Made by a program: the position numbers and the translations under genes. Shown one piece after another: positions 26,571 to 37,617 of a DNA stretch of 64,000 nt. Numbering within the stretch: position 1 is the first letter of the stretch; every line of letters begins with the position of its first letter. The notes beneath the pieces were generated by a model that worked only from the letters and a program-made list of their open reading frames with translations, made no database searches and had not been told where the DNA came from. This DNA is from Anisakis pegreffii (lineage: Eukaryota; Nematoda; Chromadorea; Rhabditida; Anisakidae): contig JAPYMA010003026.1 of assembly GCA_035041965.1 (NCBI GenBank), forward strand, positions 62,001-126,000, given 5' to 3'.

Positions 26571-26640
26571 GATGGGCCATATCTATAGCCAGTCCATGTC
26601 CCTACCTCTGGCTCCGGAGTTAAGCGGGTCATTACGTGCC
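26571..26640 (+). pseudogene. 5S rRNA-like 5' half (5S-derived repeat head)
   Basis: GGCCATATC at 26575 is followed 42 bases after CCATATC by GTTAAGC, with CTGGC just before it. In nematode 5S rRNA the same blocks (CCATATC, CTGGCAA, GTTAAGC) have the same 42-base spacing, and they cover the region of the internal Pol III promoter A-box. The 3' half does not match 5S, so this is not a functional rRNA gene. It may be a truncated pseudogene or the head of a 5S-derived SINE. The comparison is with remembered C. elegans 5S, so identity should be treated as approximate. Confidence 0.4.
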
Positions 26641-27351
26641 GCATCCCTCCTTCGCCCTACCCACATCCCCTATAAAAAAGTTCATAATGTTGACAACAAT
26701 GATAGATATACAAAATGAATAAATAAATAAATAATGAAAACATACATGACAATTTGTGGCAGTGAACATCAATACATACATACAAATCAATTAATTCATA
26801 GTATTAAAGAATAAATAGCAAGCAAATTTCAATATTACAATCCTCCTTTGATATCGAATTCTTTTAAAAGACAGTTCTTCATTTTTAATTTGATTAAATG
26901 AAAAGTTTCGAGAATTTTCATAAATGTTTAGAATCATCATCTGTTAGAGGACCACTAAACTTCTACTGCCCGCTAAACTTCTCAGCCTATGACAATACAG
27001 TGATTATTACAACAATGACAATAATACAACACAATAATAGCGCAACTAATATTAACAACTGAATTAAAAATTACTAGAAAACCCCCAGTTGAAACATACG
27101 ACGCATTATTAATATCTTCGGAAACATATTTCGATAAACAATGATAAGTTTCATAACACTGAACAATATATCACAATATCTATCACTGTATTGTCATCTA
27201 ATAAACTATCATTTACAACACTTAACTACACATGCAAATATTCACAATGTTATTCAAACACCTCCCAATTCACAATACAATTGCAATTACAATGACTGTT
27301 CACAACATTCATAAATGAATTAAAGAATAAAAGAATAAAGCATCCAAAAAA

Positions 27352-27366
27352 GTGGTCACTGACCAC
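27352..27366. repeat. perfect 7-bp-arm palindrome
   Basis: GTGGTCACTGACCAC reads as a palindrome around the central C. Confidence 0.7.
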
Positions 27367-27428
27367 GACTTAATTTTATTTCTGGTCCCTAAGTTTTAAA
27401 AGAAGTGAAAATAAATAATAAAAAATGA

Positions 27429-27444
27429 GGAGTTGGTCAACTCC
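27429..27444. repeat. 7-bp-arm hairpin
   Basis: GGAGTTG and CAACTCC flank a two-base centre, about 60 bases from the palindrome at 27352. Both contain GGTCA at or next to the centre. Confidence 0.6.
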
Positions 27445-29599
27445 GGATTATTTATTTAAGTTCTTATGAAATTAAAATAAAATTCGAGCTCCTGACCTGG
27501 CGCTTCCACGCGCTATTGTGTCGTATTTGTCGCTTTTTGTAATTTGACGGTGGTTATTCTGATGTCGATTTTGATGTTTGATGTTGATGTTTTGATACTG
27601 GCACATGAAATGTTGCTCATTGGTGATCTTTCGAGTTGTTATTATCATCCTGACTGATCCAGAACGTTGTCATCCACAAACGAACAACATCCATCGCAAA
27701 CGTCATCCGTCGATGAAAAACATCCATCCAGATGCCATCCAACATACTCTCTGAAATTATGGTAATTCATATCAGCTCACGAGAAATTAACAAGATTGAT
27801 TGACAATAAAGTCATTTCGTATCACCAACAAACAAATTAAACCACCACAGAAACGATTTAATTCCTCACCTTTGATTTGAGGTGACGACCATTGACAGTA
27901 TCGTTGAAACTGTCACGGTTTGGCCGCTTGGTCACTTTCGGCCTAGAACAGTATTAAATGATTAATTCTTGGTTTTCCTCAAGCTCATTTCAATACAATC
28001 CGAGCGATTTAACACCAATATCACTGACATGAAAAATTGGAAGGTTATATGGTCTCAAAATATCTACGGCGCAATTCTAAATTCCACGAGAAAATTCGTT
28101 AACTAAAATCATGAATAACATATACAAAATTGTGTTACGCAACACAACTGCACCGCGCATAACATATAAGAGAGAAATAAATGAATACTGAATGAGCAAG
28201 GCAATCAATCATAGCCATATGATCTGTGGTGATCAATTGGTATGGTACCATTAACAGATCATAGAGTGCACATTATGATCACAACGAAGTGATCAACAAA
28301 GCATGCACATATTATTATGTCATATCACTAGCGAATGAATTCCAATATCAGAGGAAAAAAGAAACGATATTTTGCCGAGATCATTCCCTGGGATCTTAGA
28401 AGCTTTTTCATTCCGGATGAAATCCGGAGGCATTGAAATTTGTTAGCGGCAGTCAAATAAAATGCCCCTAAACAACCACAGAATCACTGTAAGTGAATTG
28501 AAAGCGATTTAAGCCATCATGGTGACTAAAAATTCATGGACAGGTGGGGTGTTTGTTTTCATCATTAAGCCGGGAATAGTCAAAATTGCATCGCGATGAC
28601 TACTGAGAGGGAAAATAGCATAGGATTACACAAGAAAGTAGAGATGCAGAGGGTTCATGAATCTCGAGTGTCATGCCTCAGATGCGGGCGTGCGTAGGTG
28701 TACACGTGCGTGTTTAAAGCATTGTATGCATGGAACATCGCTTGACGCTTTTTGACATGTGCATTTAGAAGTCTATAGAGAAATTCCATTGCACTGAAAA
28801 CACATCGGTGTAAACAGTTTTGATCTTTGCTGAGCAATTTGACATTGTATCATTGAAAGTGTTTCCTCAAAAGAAAGTTCGGATTTGGAACTTTTGCTTT
28901 TGCTGGGCACTACAGCATAAGGATTTATCAGGAACGATATCTGATTGTTTCTGTAAGAAGCTCCTCATTGATATCATAATCAGCCTAAATCAAGAAGAGA
29001 TGCACGTGAAAGACGATTGATACAATTGAGATATTCAATATCTTTAATTTTTATGCATTTGAATCGCCCTGATGAGCAAATCGCTTTCTAGCAATAAGAT
29101 ACTTGAGAACAACTGTAACAAAACTGCTCAGTGAATAATATAAAGTATCTGTGCAAGTATACATCGAAACGATCGACAACATCCGAATAGAATACCACAG
29201 AATACGATTTCAAAGACGTGAATAAAAAGTATGAGAATACCATATGGGTGCAAATATGTTCCAATGCATTATTTCGAGGCTTGATTAGGGCTGTGTTGAA
29301 ACTGCTTCAACAATATGTAATCCGTCATGATCACTGTCTAATTAAACAAACACATCAAACAAAACTGACATAAAAATATCAATCTCTTCTGTGATTTTCC
29401 TTTCAAAGTAAACCGCATTCGGTGATATTTTACCAGTCTCACAAATGCACTGATATAGATACTTCATATTGTTCATGTCTTCCATCGTCACATCCCGTTC
29501 GGTTTCACCTTCAGTCAAACGATCAAATTTTAGTACTTGATTTGAGCACGTGAACTTGAGAAGACCGACTATTTGAAAATGATGACCCTCAAACAGCCA

Positions 29600-30850
29600 A
29601 GCTAATGAATGATCAGTATAGATACAGTGTATTGAAATGAGCGAAGCCGAGCAACTGAGACAACTTCAGCAAATCAGCTATTCCTCAGAAAGTCACAAAA
29701 CCAGCTATACAAAATATATACTTTCCTAAAAGTAGAGAATCTGGGAAATCTGACTAAGTGCAGAAAATAACGTGTTACTAGGAAGATCGGAGAGTACCGT
29801 TGCCTTGAAATCCTTGAATATGGTAACTCCTTTAGCACCATAGTGCTATATATATGTTGATCTATAGCGATAGAATGTACAGAATGAGCACCTCTGTGCT
29901 AGTTGAGATACGTTAAAGAAAATAGCTATATCTCCTCAACTAAACAAAATCGCTCAGCGAAATATATATATTTCTGAATGTGGACGTTCCGCTGGATCGA
30001 ACGGTGAAAAGAAATTCACATGTTTCCGGGCAAACCTGAGAAGACAGTTAGCTCCAAGATCGCAATCCGCGTATTGCTATAATAACGTATTGATTGCTCT
30101 GTAGTGATTAATGCACATGAATGATGAGCGCGACTGCGCTGATTGAAATAGATCTAAGAAAATTGGTATATCTCCTCAGCTAAGCAAAATCGCTCAACAA
30201 AATATATATTTTTCTGAATGTAGAGATCCAGCTGGATCGAATGACGTAAAAAAGTTCATATGTTACCGGGCAAACTTGAGAAGACGGCAGCCTTGAAGGT
30301 GCCACCCGAGTTAGAACTAATAAAATGCCTATATCTCCTCAACTAAGCCAAATTGCTCAGTAAAATTTATAATATATTGAATTTGGAGGTTCCGGTGGGT
30401 CGAACGGTGTAAAAAAAATTCACATGTTACGGGCAAACCTGAGAGTATCGGTACCTTGAAGACCGTAGCGCCTATACGGCTATAGTAACGTGTACAATTG
30501 ATCTGTGGACATACGATGTATATGAATGAAAGTAGCCATAACTCCTCAAGAAAGCGAAATTGCTCAACAAAATATATATTTTTCTGAACGCAGAGATCCC
30601 ACTGAATCAACTGATGAAAAGAAATTCATATGTTACTGGGCAAACTTGAGGGTACGGTTGACTTGAAGGTGGCATCCGCATAGCTTTGAGATAGTATTAG
30701 GAGAATACCTATATCTCGTCAAGTAAGCCGAATTGTTCAGTACAATATATGATATTCCGGATCTAAAGATCCCGCTTGATCGTATGGTGTAAAGAAATTC
30801 ACGTGGTTCCGAGCAAACTGAGAAAACCGATAGTTTGAAAGTGGTGACCG
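29600..30850. repeat. diverged tandem repeat family, about 160-240 bp units
   Basis: A core (CTCCTCAACTAAGC, then a GCTCA(G/A)(C/T)AAAATATA block, then TTCTGAAT, a GATCGAA block, AAATTCA(C/T)(A/G)TGTTAC and GGGCAAAC(C/T)TGAG) recurs with the GCTCA block near 29951, 30188, 30352, 30554 and 30732. Spacing varies (237, 164, 202, 178) and the copies differ substantially, so this is an older array than the one at 24.4 kb. No coding frame is conserved between copies. Confidence 0.75.
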
Positions 30851-31615
30851 TGTTACTGCTGAGCTACTGTACATCAGTCGACCACAATGTTAGAGCGTCC
30901 ATGCTCCTCAGGTTTGTCCATCTACACGTGGATATTTTGATACTGTTTGATTGAAGAGAACCTCATCTTCCTAAGAATATAAAATTCATCTCCCACTGAT
31001 CAATCTGATGCGTATGCTCTTCTCATTTTACCCTGAGGAAAATCGCCGGAAATGATCTGGATAATCCATCCATATGATGAAGGGATCATGCTTCTAAGCA
31101 GTGCTTATGAGAACTGTGTTTTGAATTTGTTGATCCTGTTATTGATTTCATCTACTGAAGACAATGAATATATCATATTGATCATTCTGATGCTGTATCT
31201 GTGTTGCTGTACTCTCTTTGCGATACTGTATCTGTGTAAAGCAAGTGGCGGAGCCATGTGTTGCAGTTGTGGCGATTTCGCCGTAGCCACTATTCGGTTG
31301 TTTCGTATTGTATGAATGAAATAATTTTTTCATGACTGATCTAATCGAAAAAGTTTCCGATTCCGTTTTTCCGGACTCCTTCGATTTTCATCGGTTCAGT
31401 ACCGATGTTTCTCGAGGGAAGCTCGAATAATCCATTGTGAATTTACGAAATTTGGTCCCATTTTTGTCAGTTATTTGAATTGTTACGAGTCAGTTGTTCC
31501 TGCAATCAGTACTTGAAATGTTTGATGCGTTTGAAGTGAACATCCTTGTAAATAAACTGCAGAACTGCCATAAAATGTTTTTCCAGTTTGCATTTTGGAT
31601 CAGAAAACGTACGAA
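30851..31615. other. spacer upstream of the pICln gene
   Basis: One 87-codon hydrophobic frame (31052-31315) has two opposite-strand frames over it and no recognisable motif. I see no supported gene. A TTTTTCCAG acceptor 33 bases before the pICln ATG may be a trans-splice or 5' UTR splice site. Confidence 0.4.
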
Positions 31616-33632
31616 ATGATTGTTCTAAGCGATGTTGTTGCTCCAAGGGAAGGTATTCGAATCTCTCAACCTCAAGTGGTTGCTTTCGTGGAGAGCGAAC
31701 GATGTGGTGAAGGTGAACTCATCATTGCTGAGCAGTTAGTTAGTTGATCGTTCATCCAAGATGTTCCTCATCAGTTTCGAAGATCAATCGTAAGCATATC
31801 AGTCTGACTAGGTTATGTACTGACAGGGAGTTTTGAAATTATTGGTTACTAGGGGAAAGCTTTGTGTTTGAACTGTGTTCATGCGAACGATTTGCGGTGG
31901 TCATTCGTACGTGTTTTAGCTCTGTAACATGGATATGTTCCCGAACACAGCAAGGATTCAGCCTCACATATCCATCGATTATTCTACACGCAATCTCGAG
32001 AGATGACACTGTATTCCGTGACCAGTGCCTGTACGTTATGGTTGATACTGCTAAGAGTGGTTAGTTAAAATTTCTTTATTTAAGTCTTGATTCGTACGTC
32101 CACGCCGCGTCCATTCATTTTTTTTGTTGGATTTTCTCCTTTTTGCTGACTTTTCGCGAATTTCAGTTGAGCGACGTAGGCCTAGGCGGCCACCCGAACT
32201 GATTTTCACGGATATCACTGAAGATTTTGGCAATATTGTTGGTCTCACTGGTAGTGCAGGAGACGGGAAAAATGCCGCCGAAGCTAACGTTAGCTCGAGT
32301 TCGGGTGTGTTATCTAAATTGATTGCAAGCGAGATAAAAATTCTGAATACAGAAGGAGCTCTAATGACAAACAATAAACAAATCCATACAATTGATTCAT
32401 TTGCTTATGCACTCTGCGTTTCCTGTTTACATTGCTACTTGATACTGTCTGTTTTCATCATTTTCAACAGTTATTCTTCTCAGTTACAGATTTGAACCTG
32501 CAGACGGCAGCAAGTGAATCGTCAGGAAACGGTTGTGCAGCAAGTGGTACCGTTGAAGCAGGAGCCTCAGAAGAACAAGACGACGACGAGGCAGTCACAG
32601 AAGTGGCCATCAGATTCGTGCCTAGTGATGAATCCGTTTGTGAGTTGCGCGAAATTGTTATCGCATTTGAGTTGAAATTGTGATTCGGATATGTGAAGTG
32701 TTCTTTAGAATTGCACCTCTCTGTGTTGACTTCATTGTTTGTAAGATTTAACAAGATGGTTTTGTTGAAATTATGTTCAATATTGCAGTGTCGGAGCTTT
32801 ACCAACAGATGTGTGAGTGTCAGTCGTTGAATCGAGATGAAGATGATGACTTGTCAGGTTGGTTTTTATTGTCGATACGAGAGTAGAGAAACAAATACAT
32901 TGGAATGATGTTTGAGAGGCTGTAGATTGTCTGATTGTATGATGTGTATCGTTGCTTTATCAGTTCATTGGAATTTCCAATTAGTTGTGACTGTGCTTTC
33001 TTTGAATATCACATTTACCGTGTTCAGTTTCTGAGATTGTTGTCTGAGGTTGTTGATTTCATTGATGTAAGTCTTAGAGGAATTCGATGATGGTTATGAA
33101 GAGTATGGCGGTGACGGTACTGAGGAATTGATGGGACAACAAATGGGTCAAGGTGACGGTCAGTGGTATACGATGGAAACTGAGGGTGAGCCAGAACTAA
33201 GTGCAGAAGGAATGGCAACACTGCAAAGAATTATGGCCAATAGTCAACGACACGCTGCTGTGAATGTACAAAATGGTTTGTTGAGACGTTTTGGTAGTTT
33301 ATTAAATTGATTGCTTCATCAATCAGTGAAGTGAAGCAGTTCTGAATGAAGCGGTATTGCTTGATATGATTCAGTGAATATATGAATGATATACAGATAT
33401 GAATAACATCATTGAATATTCAATGGATTTGAAATTACTTGAGTTCTTCATGTTCTTCAATTTTCGGTGCACTTTGTTGAATGAAATGTCGTGTGAAATT
33501 TGAAAAGCAATATGCTGACTGAGTATGAGGTTTTGTATTGGAATAGTTCTGTAGACAGTGCAGTTGTTGAAGAGTTTCAATTTTTTAGGGCGTAGGGACA
33601 GTGAAGATGAACGTGAACAAATGGATGAATAG
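31616..33632 (+). CDS. CLNS1A: methylosome subunit pICln
   Basis: Seven exons join in phase to about 287 aa: 31616-31734, 31920-32059, 32167-32304, 32484-32639, 32789-32857, 33078-33275, 33589-33632. Family landmarks occur in order: N-terminal PH-like half with GEGELIIAE, then [17 protein letters not shown] and CLYVMVD; an insert (about residues 87-160); an acidic stretch ([20 protein letters not shown], about 162-181); [15 protein letters not shown]; an acidic-Gly region with [21 protein letters not shown]; and a short charged tail. pICln binds Sm proteins and, with PRMT5 and MEP50, prepares them for snRNP assembly in the cytoplasm. If exon 6 is read through its GTTTGT donor, the frame instead stops at 33310 with a short neutral tail (SLLN). 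The spliced acidic tail resembles the family better. The exon 4 acceptor (32484 or 32490) is ambiguous but stays in frame. Residues 87-145 (exon 3) are not clearly conserved. Confidence 0.92.
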
Positions 33633-34189
33633 TAATGTGAGCAGTTGACACGAGTGATCAGGTGCGATAGGCCGGAGCGGATTAAAACTAACGAAGATTT
33701 AGCATTGATTTGGGATTGCTTTCTGTGCACAGAATGGTTTGTTGACATTTCAGTGGAGTAAAGTGCAGAGTTATGTGGATGTTGCTTTATGTTGTGAGAA
33801 TTTTACAATGTTTTAATGCCAATGTTGTAATTGTTTTATTTTATTCGCACTCTTTTAATAACTTTTTGTTTCAGTTATGAAAATGTTGTGTACTTTTTAT
33901 GTCTTGAAAGTTTTATTGTTAACCTCGACTTTATCGTATGTGTTAACATTGCGTTTCTGTTAACGAATCGTTCACTTTTTGGTACAAGTATATATGAAGT
34001 TATGTGTATTTGATGTTGTTAGCAGTTGTAGTATCAGTGGGAGCAGATTTGAAAGAATCTCGGTGAGATATTTGAATGTTTGTTGTGAACTGATTGATTG
34101 TTCACCGTGTTTTACCTCTATCGCTGAACGGTTGTTTGATGGAATTGTATGAATTTTTTTTTCGTTTTTATATGCATCTAATAAACGTT

Positions 34190-34195
34190 TATCTC
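34190..34195 (+). terminator. possible polyadenylation signal downstream of pICln
   Basis: AATAAA on the + strand, 558 bases after the preferred pICln stop and about 190 bases before the orphan exon at 34382. Confidence 0.35.
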
Positions 34196-34381
34196 ACAAT
34201 CAGCTGTTTCTCTTCACATGTTGTTGAATAGAGCGCGACAGTATGGTGTGGGGTGAGAAACTGTTATCATGTGATAGGTTTTAGTAATTACATGAATCAC
34301 AAGCATTTTTGCAGTTTGGTATGAGGGGGTAGATTTTGCGAGTCAGATCTATACTTGAGGTTATATGTTCGTTTGATTTAG

Positions 34382-34572
34382 ACGATATTTTGAACATTCA
34401 TCCTGAACTACGTACAGTGCGAATAGTACGAAGCATGGAATTCATTCCGAATACCATTACAAATTACTCATTCAGTGTATCATCGAAAATCGTTCTGCAA
34501 AATCACAGTGATCAGAGTAGCGATCAGTTGGATCCAGATGAGTTATTGAGCTATTTGGAGAATGCAGATTAA
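34382..34572 (+). CDS. orphan terminal exon of an unidentified gene
   Basis: After the acceptor TTTGATTTAG, a 63-codon frame (entered in phase 1) reads DDILNIHPELRTVRIVRSME, continues through a polar region and ends LDPDELLSYLENAD before TAA. The composition is protein-like and the acidic end looks natural. The frame upstream is blocked by a TAG at 34330, so earlier exons must exist. I could not find a phase-matched one between 33.6 and 34.4 kb. An unspliced start at the internal Met would leave only 44 residues. Family unknown. Confidence 0.33.
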
Positions 34573-34832
34573 GTGGGATTAAGTTCGTTTATTCATCTTT
34601 ATGATACATACCCAGCTGAAAAGTATGATTACACGGATAATAAAGTACGATCACAATGTGGGAACATTCGGATGTGGTGGTGTTCAGCATGAGAAACGAA
34701 CATTTTAGTGCTCGGTATGTTCGTGCAGATGGCTGAGATATAGTTTTTGATTAGCGAATCAAATGCGCATTTGATATACATTTCACTTCATTGATAAGAA
34801 GACAGTTAAAGTATTTGAGTCTTAACTGGGCC

Positions 34833-34838
34833 TTTATT
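34833..34838 (-). terminator. polyadenylation signal of PI-3 copy 1
   Basis: Minus-strand AATAAA directly after the stop codon, implying a very short 3' UTR. Confidence 0.6.
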
Positions 34839-34845
34839 TGTTGCA

Positions 34846-36616
34846 TTAGTGACCTTCGTAGCAGAAAGCTGGTGGATCAGGGAATGGCATTTCCGGAATA
34901 GGTCTAGTCTCTTCTGGAGGAAGCAGTGGCATCGTGGTTGGTGCCGGCCTGTTCCTGTTATTCCAGAACGGTCCTTGGAAGGATCTTTGAAACGATCCAC
35001 CAGGCCCAAAAACAGCGTTCATTTGCTTGCGGAATTCATTCATTTGTAAATTGATCTGCTGAAAACAGAAAACAGAATGCAAATAATGAATGATACGAAT
35101 CTTAATTTGTCGTTTGTGAATCAAATTCAAATCATCACCGTTTTGTTGCTATTATTTTCTGTTCTATTGCTTGGGAATTCAATTAATGAAAAAAAAATTT
35201 CATTTTTATTGAACTGATGAAATTCTGCACCCACTATGTGGCATTTAACTTCAACTCCTCCAGAATTTCAATTGAATTCTGTGTTTCAAAACATTTTAAT
35301 GTAGCTCTAACCATTGATTTTTACGGAAAACATGTGAATGTTTTTGTTCAGTGAATCAAAATCAAATCGTCTTCAGATGTCTTATGATTTGAATAATGTA
35401 AAAGTGAAAGCAAATGATACTCGCGAAGTTTAGAAATAAAGTTTCGTAAGTTGTCCTAGTTTAGTACTGTTATCAGATAAAAATCACTTACATGCTGAAT
35501 TCTCATGTTGAGGTGATCGCTCCATACCTGAACTTTAGAGTTGTAAACAGCCAACTCTCTTTGATCCGCTGCAGTTAGTGTTCGTACCAGTTGACCGTTT
35601 CGGTAGAGTTGGTCACCCTGAAATGTCGGACACAAATCTGGAAACCTCAAAAGGAATTTTTTATATTTCTAGCTCAGGATCCTTCATACAATATCAAACC
35701 TGACTGCACTGCTGGCCTTAATCCGGAATTCGAATAAAATTGATCAAAAGAGTCGGTCAGCACTCAAGATTTCACTTATTCGAATAAGATTTGATAGTCT
35801 CATTTGCGAAAAAATGCACCCATTAAGAAAAGATTGCTTGAAATTGAGCATTCTTTCTCCGTTAAAAGTTTTACTGTTTCCAATATTCTTATACGTTGCA
35901 TTCTGATTCAAAATCGTTGATCAGTTTCATTGGACCATTTTGTTTGAATGAAGTGGTTCAAACCCTTATTGAGCAGGAATAGTTCGGTCCACTTCCAATG
36001 AATATGCTATTCCAACTCCCGTTGTTAACTTGATACGGAATTGACTCAACCAGAATCGCAAACGCAAGCAGTAAACTGAAATTTCATACAAAATTGCATT
36101 TCTCAAACTGTAACTTTGAAAATTTTGCATTGGAATTCATTGTGATCGAAAAGAGCGAACAATCGAAAGTGCAGATTTTTTTCACTAGTCTGCTCCGGTT
36201 TCGTTGTTTATGCATGGAATTAATGAGCGAGCGCAGAGAACTGCTGTAAAATTCTCGTGCGCTTATTCATCGGAATATTTTTTTATTCATTGCTCTGAAC
36301 ATACCACAAATGTTGTCACAGTCCGAAAAATTCTGCTGTCGCGATGTTGAAACCAAAAAAATTTGATGAAATTCTTCTCATTTGATTTCAATTCTCGCTT
36401 CGCCAGGCTAATGGAATGAATGACTACTGACTTCTTTTGAAAGTGTCAAATGATTCAAATTCAACTAATCGAACGCTGAATCAAGCGAGTGCTCAATGGA
36501 AATGTACATAATTTCTAGAAAAGTTCAAAACGGCTGCATGAATGCATGTATATGTGAGCTTTTTTTGTGGCTAACAACAGCACATGAACAACTTACGTAA
36601 ACGCTTTTCGCAGCAT
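34846..36616 (-). CDS. pepsin inhibitor-3 (aspin-type) domain protein, copy 1
   Basis: Four minus-strand exons (5' to 3': 36597-36616, 35964-36075, 35492-35617, 34846-35058) give about 156 aa. Exons 1-2 encode a signal peptide (MLRKAFTLLLAFAILVES), split by a phase 2 intron. Exon 3 carries the PI-3 core (PF06394) GDQLYRNGQLVRTLTAADQ followed by a YNSKVQVW helix. Exon 4 is Gly/Phe/Pro-rich and ends with the family's Pro-rich closing segment (FPDPPAFC). The family is nematode-specific. Characterised members (Ascaris PI-3, filarial homologues) inhibit pepsin-type aspartic proteases and are secreted. Ascaris PI-3 has two such domains and this protein has one, so inhibitor activity is unproven. 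An AATAAA (34833-34838 on the minus strand) lies only about ten bases past the stop. The exon 2 donor (GTTTGA) is weak. Confidence 0.85.
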
Positions 36617-37157
36617 CGTTAACTGATCGTTCGTCGGAAAATCTCGCTGATATGCCAGAAACTTTGTGAGAACAGTCAATAACTTTTCTTAACTGAATTA
36701 AATTGCAATTATGCAATTAACTCAATGTTCGAATAGAACTTGAACAATTGAACACACAATTCAAAGTGAACACAATTCAACTTCATTAGACACTTAATTA
36801 GACCTCAACTGATGAGTTTGATCTTGCTTATTCGCTATTTGTAGGACAACAACAAATGGACTTAAGTGGAACTTGTTGTTTGCTATGAACTGGTCGATCA
36901 GAGATCTAATGAAACAACTCTCAGCATTGAGCAATAAGAACTGCCGAGTAGGTGAGAAGTTTCATGAAATGTTCTCAAAACTCGTGAATGTTGTCAAAAA
37001 GTATTCGTATGAGATGGGAAATTGAAATGATCAAAACGAATGATCAATCTATCAGATGATGGAAGAATGCTGAAACTGAAAGTTTCAGTGGTGAAAAAGT
37101 CTGGAGTGAACTGAATGGGCATATCGTTTTCAGCAATTTATAAGAGCAGCTGATGGG

Positions 37158-37179
37158 TTATTATTATTATTATTATTAT
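37158..37179. repeat. (TTA)n microsatellite
   Basis: About seven TTA units in a row. Confidence 0.9.
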
Positions 37180-37549
37180 GGGTGGTGGTGTTATGGACTG
37201 ATTCATCGATGATGTCAGCGTGATCGCTTCGATTATAAACGAACCGGCGAGCGAACAAACAAATCGAAAACTTTGAGCATCGTCATAGTTTTGTGTTTAA
37301 ATCTTTTATTTGAGAAAACTTTTGCAATGCGATATCAATATGTACTTTGAAATTGTTGTTGTTCACTTTTTGACTGATTGAAAATGGGTGACAATAGTGA
37401 AGCATATGGAACATGTAAAACCTGTCGGCGAGACGAACACGTCTCATCACATCAATCTATCAAATCTTATGAAGAAACAATTTAATGGAGTCGTTTCCGC
37501 ATTCGCTTTGTTTTCGTGAACACTTTCGTAGATCCATCGCAATTTGTTG

Positions 37550-37617
37550 AAACGGGAACTCCCGGAAATTTCATGGCAATTCCCGGAAATACAAAATTCC
37601 CATCGCAACGGGAATTT
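37550..37617. promoter_or_regulatory. cluster of TTCCCGGAA-like palindromes
   Basis: ACTCCCGGAAATT and ATTCCCGGAAAT occur about 21 bases apart. They are followed by an inverted repeat AATTCCC ... GGGAATT with an eight-base loop. TTCCNGGAA is the general form of a STAT-type site. It lies about 0.9 kb upstream of PI-3 copy 1, so a regulatory role is possible but only inferred. Confidence 0.3.

Larger units (their letters stand above)
23000..26680. mobile_element. composite repeat element, uncharacterised
   Basis: This block differs from its surroundings: a GC-rich, hairpin-prone head (23520-23820), diverged repeat units (23260-23470 and 23930-24060), a homogenised 355-bp tandem array (24431 onward), a tail that again resembles the array flank (25950-26050), and a 5S-like stretch at 26571. 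The sequence just left of the array (24035-24110) and just right of it (25945-26040) is related: both run from the CATACCCTACG motif through a TATGCCAGT motif to TTATCAACACC. This suggests one element with internal amplification. No transposase or reverse transcriptase frame was seen, so it would be non-autonomous. Confidence 0.4.
26681..29599. other. AT-rich sequence, no gene seen
   Basis: Contains an (AATA)n run near 26721, two short perfect palindromes (27352-27366 and 27429-27444) and a hairpin at about 28412-28430. No protein motif was recognised on either strand. Confidence 0.4.
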
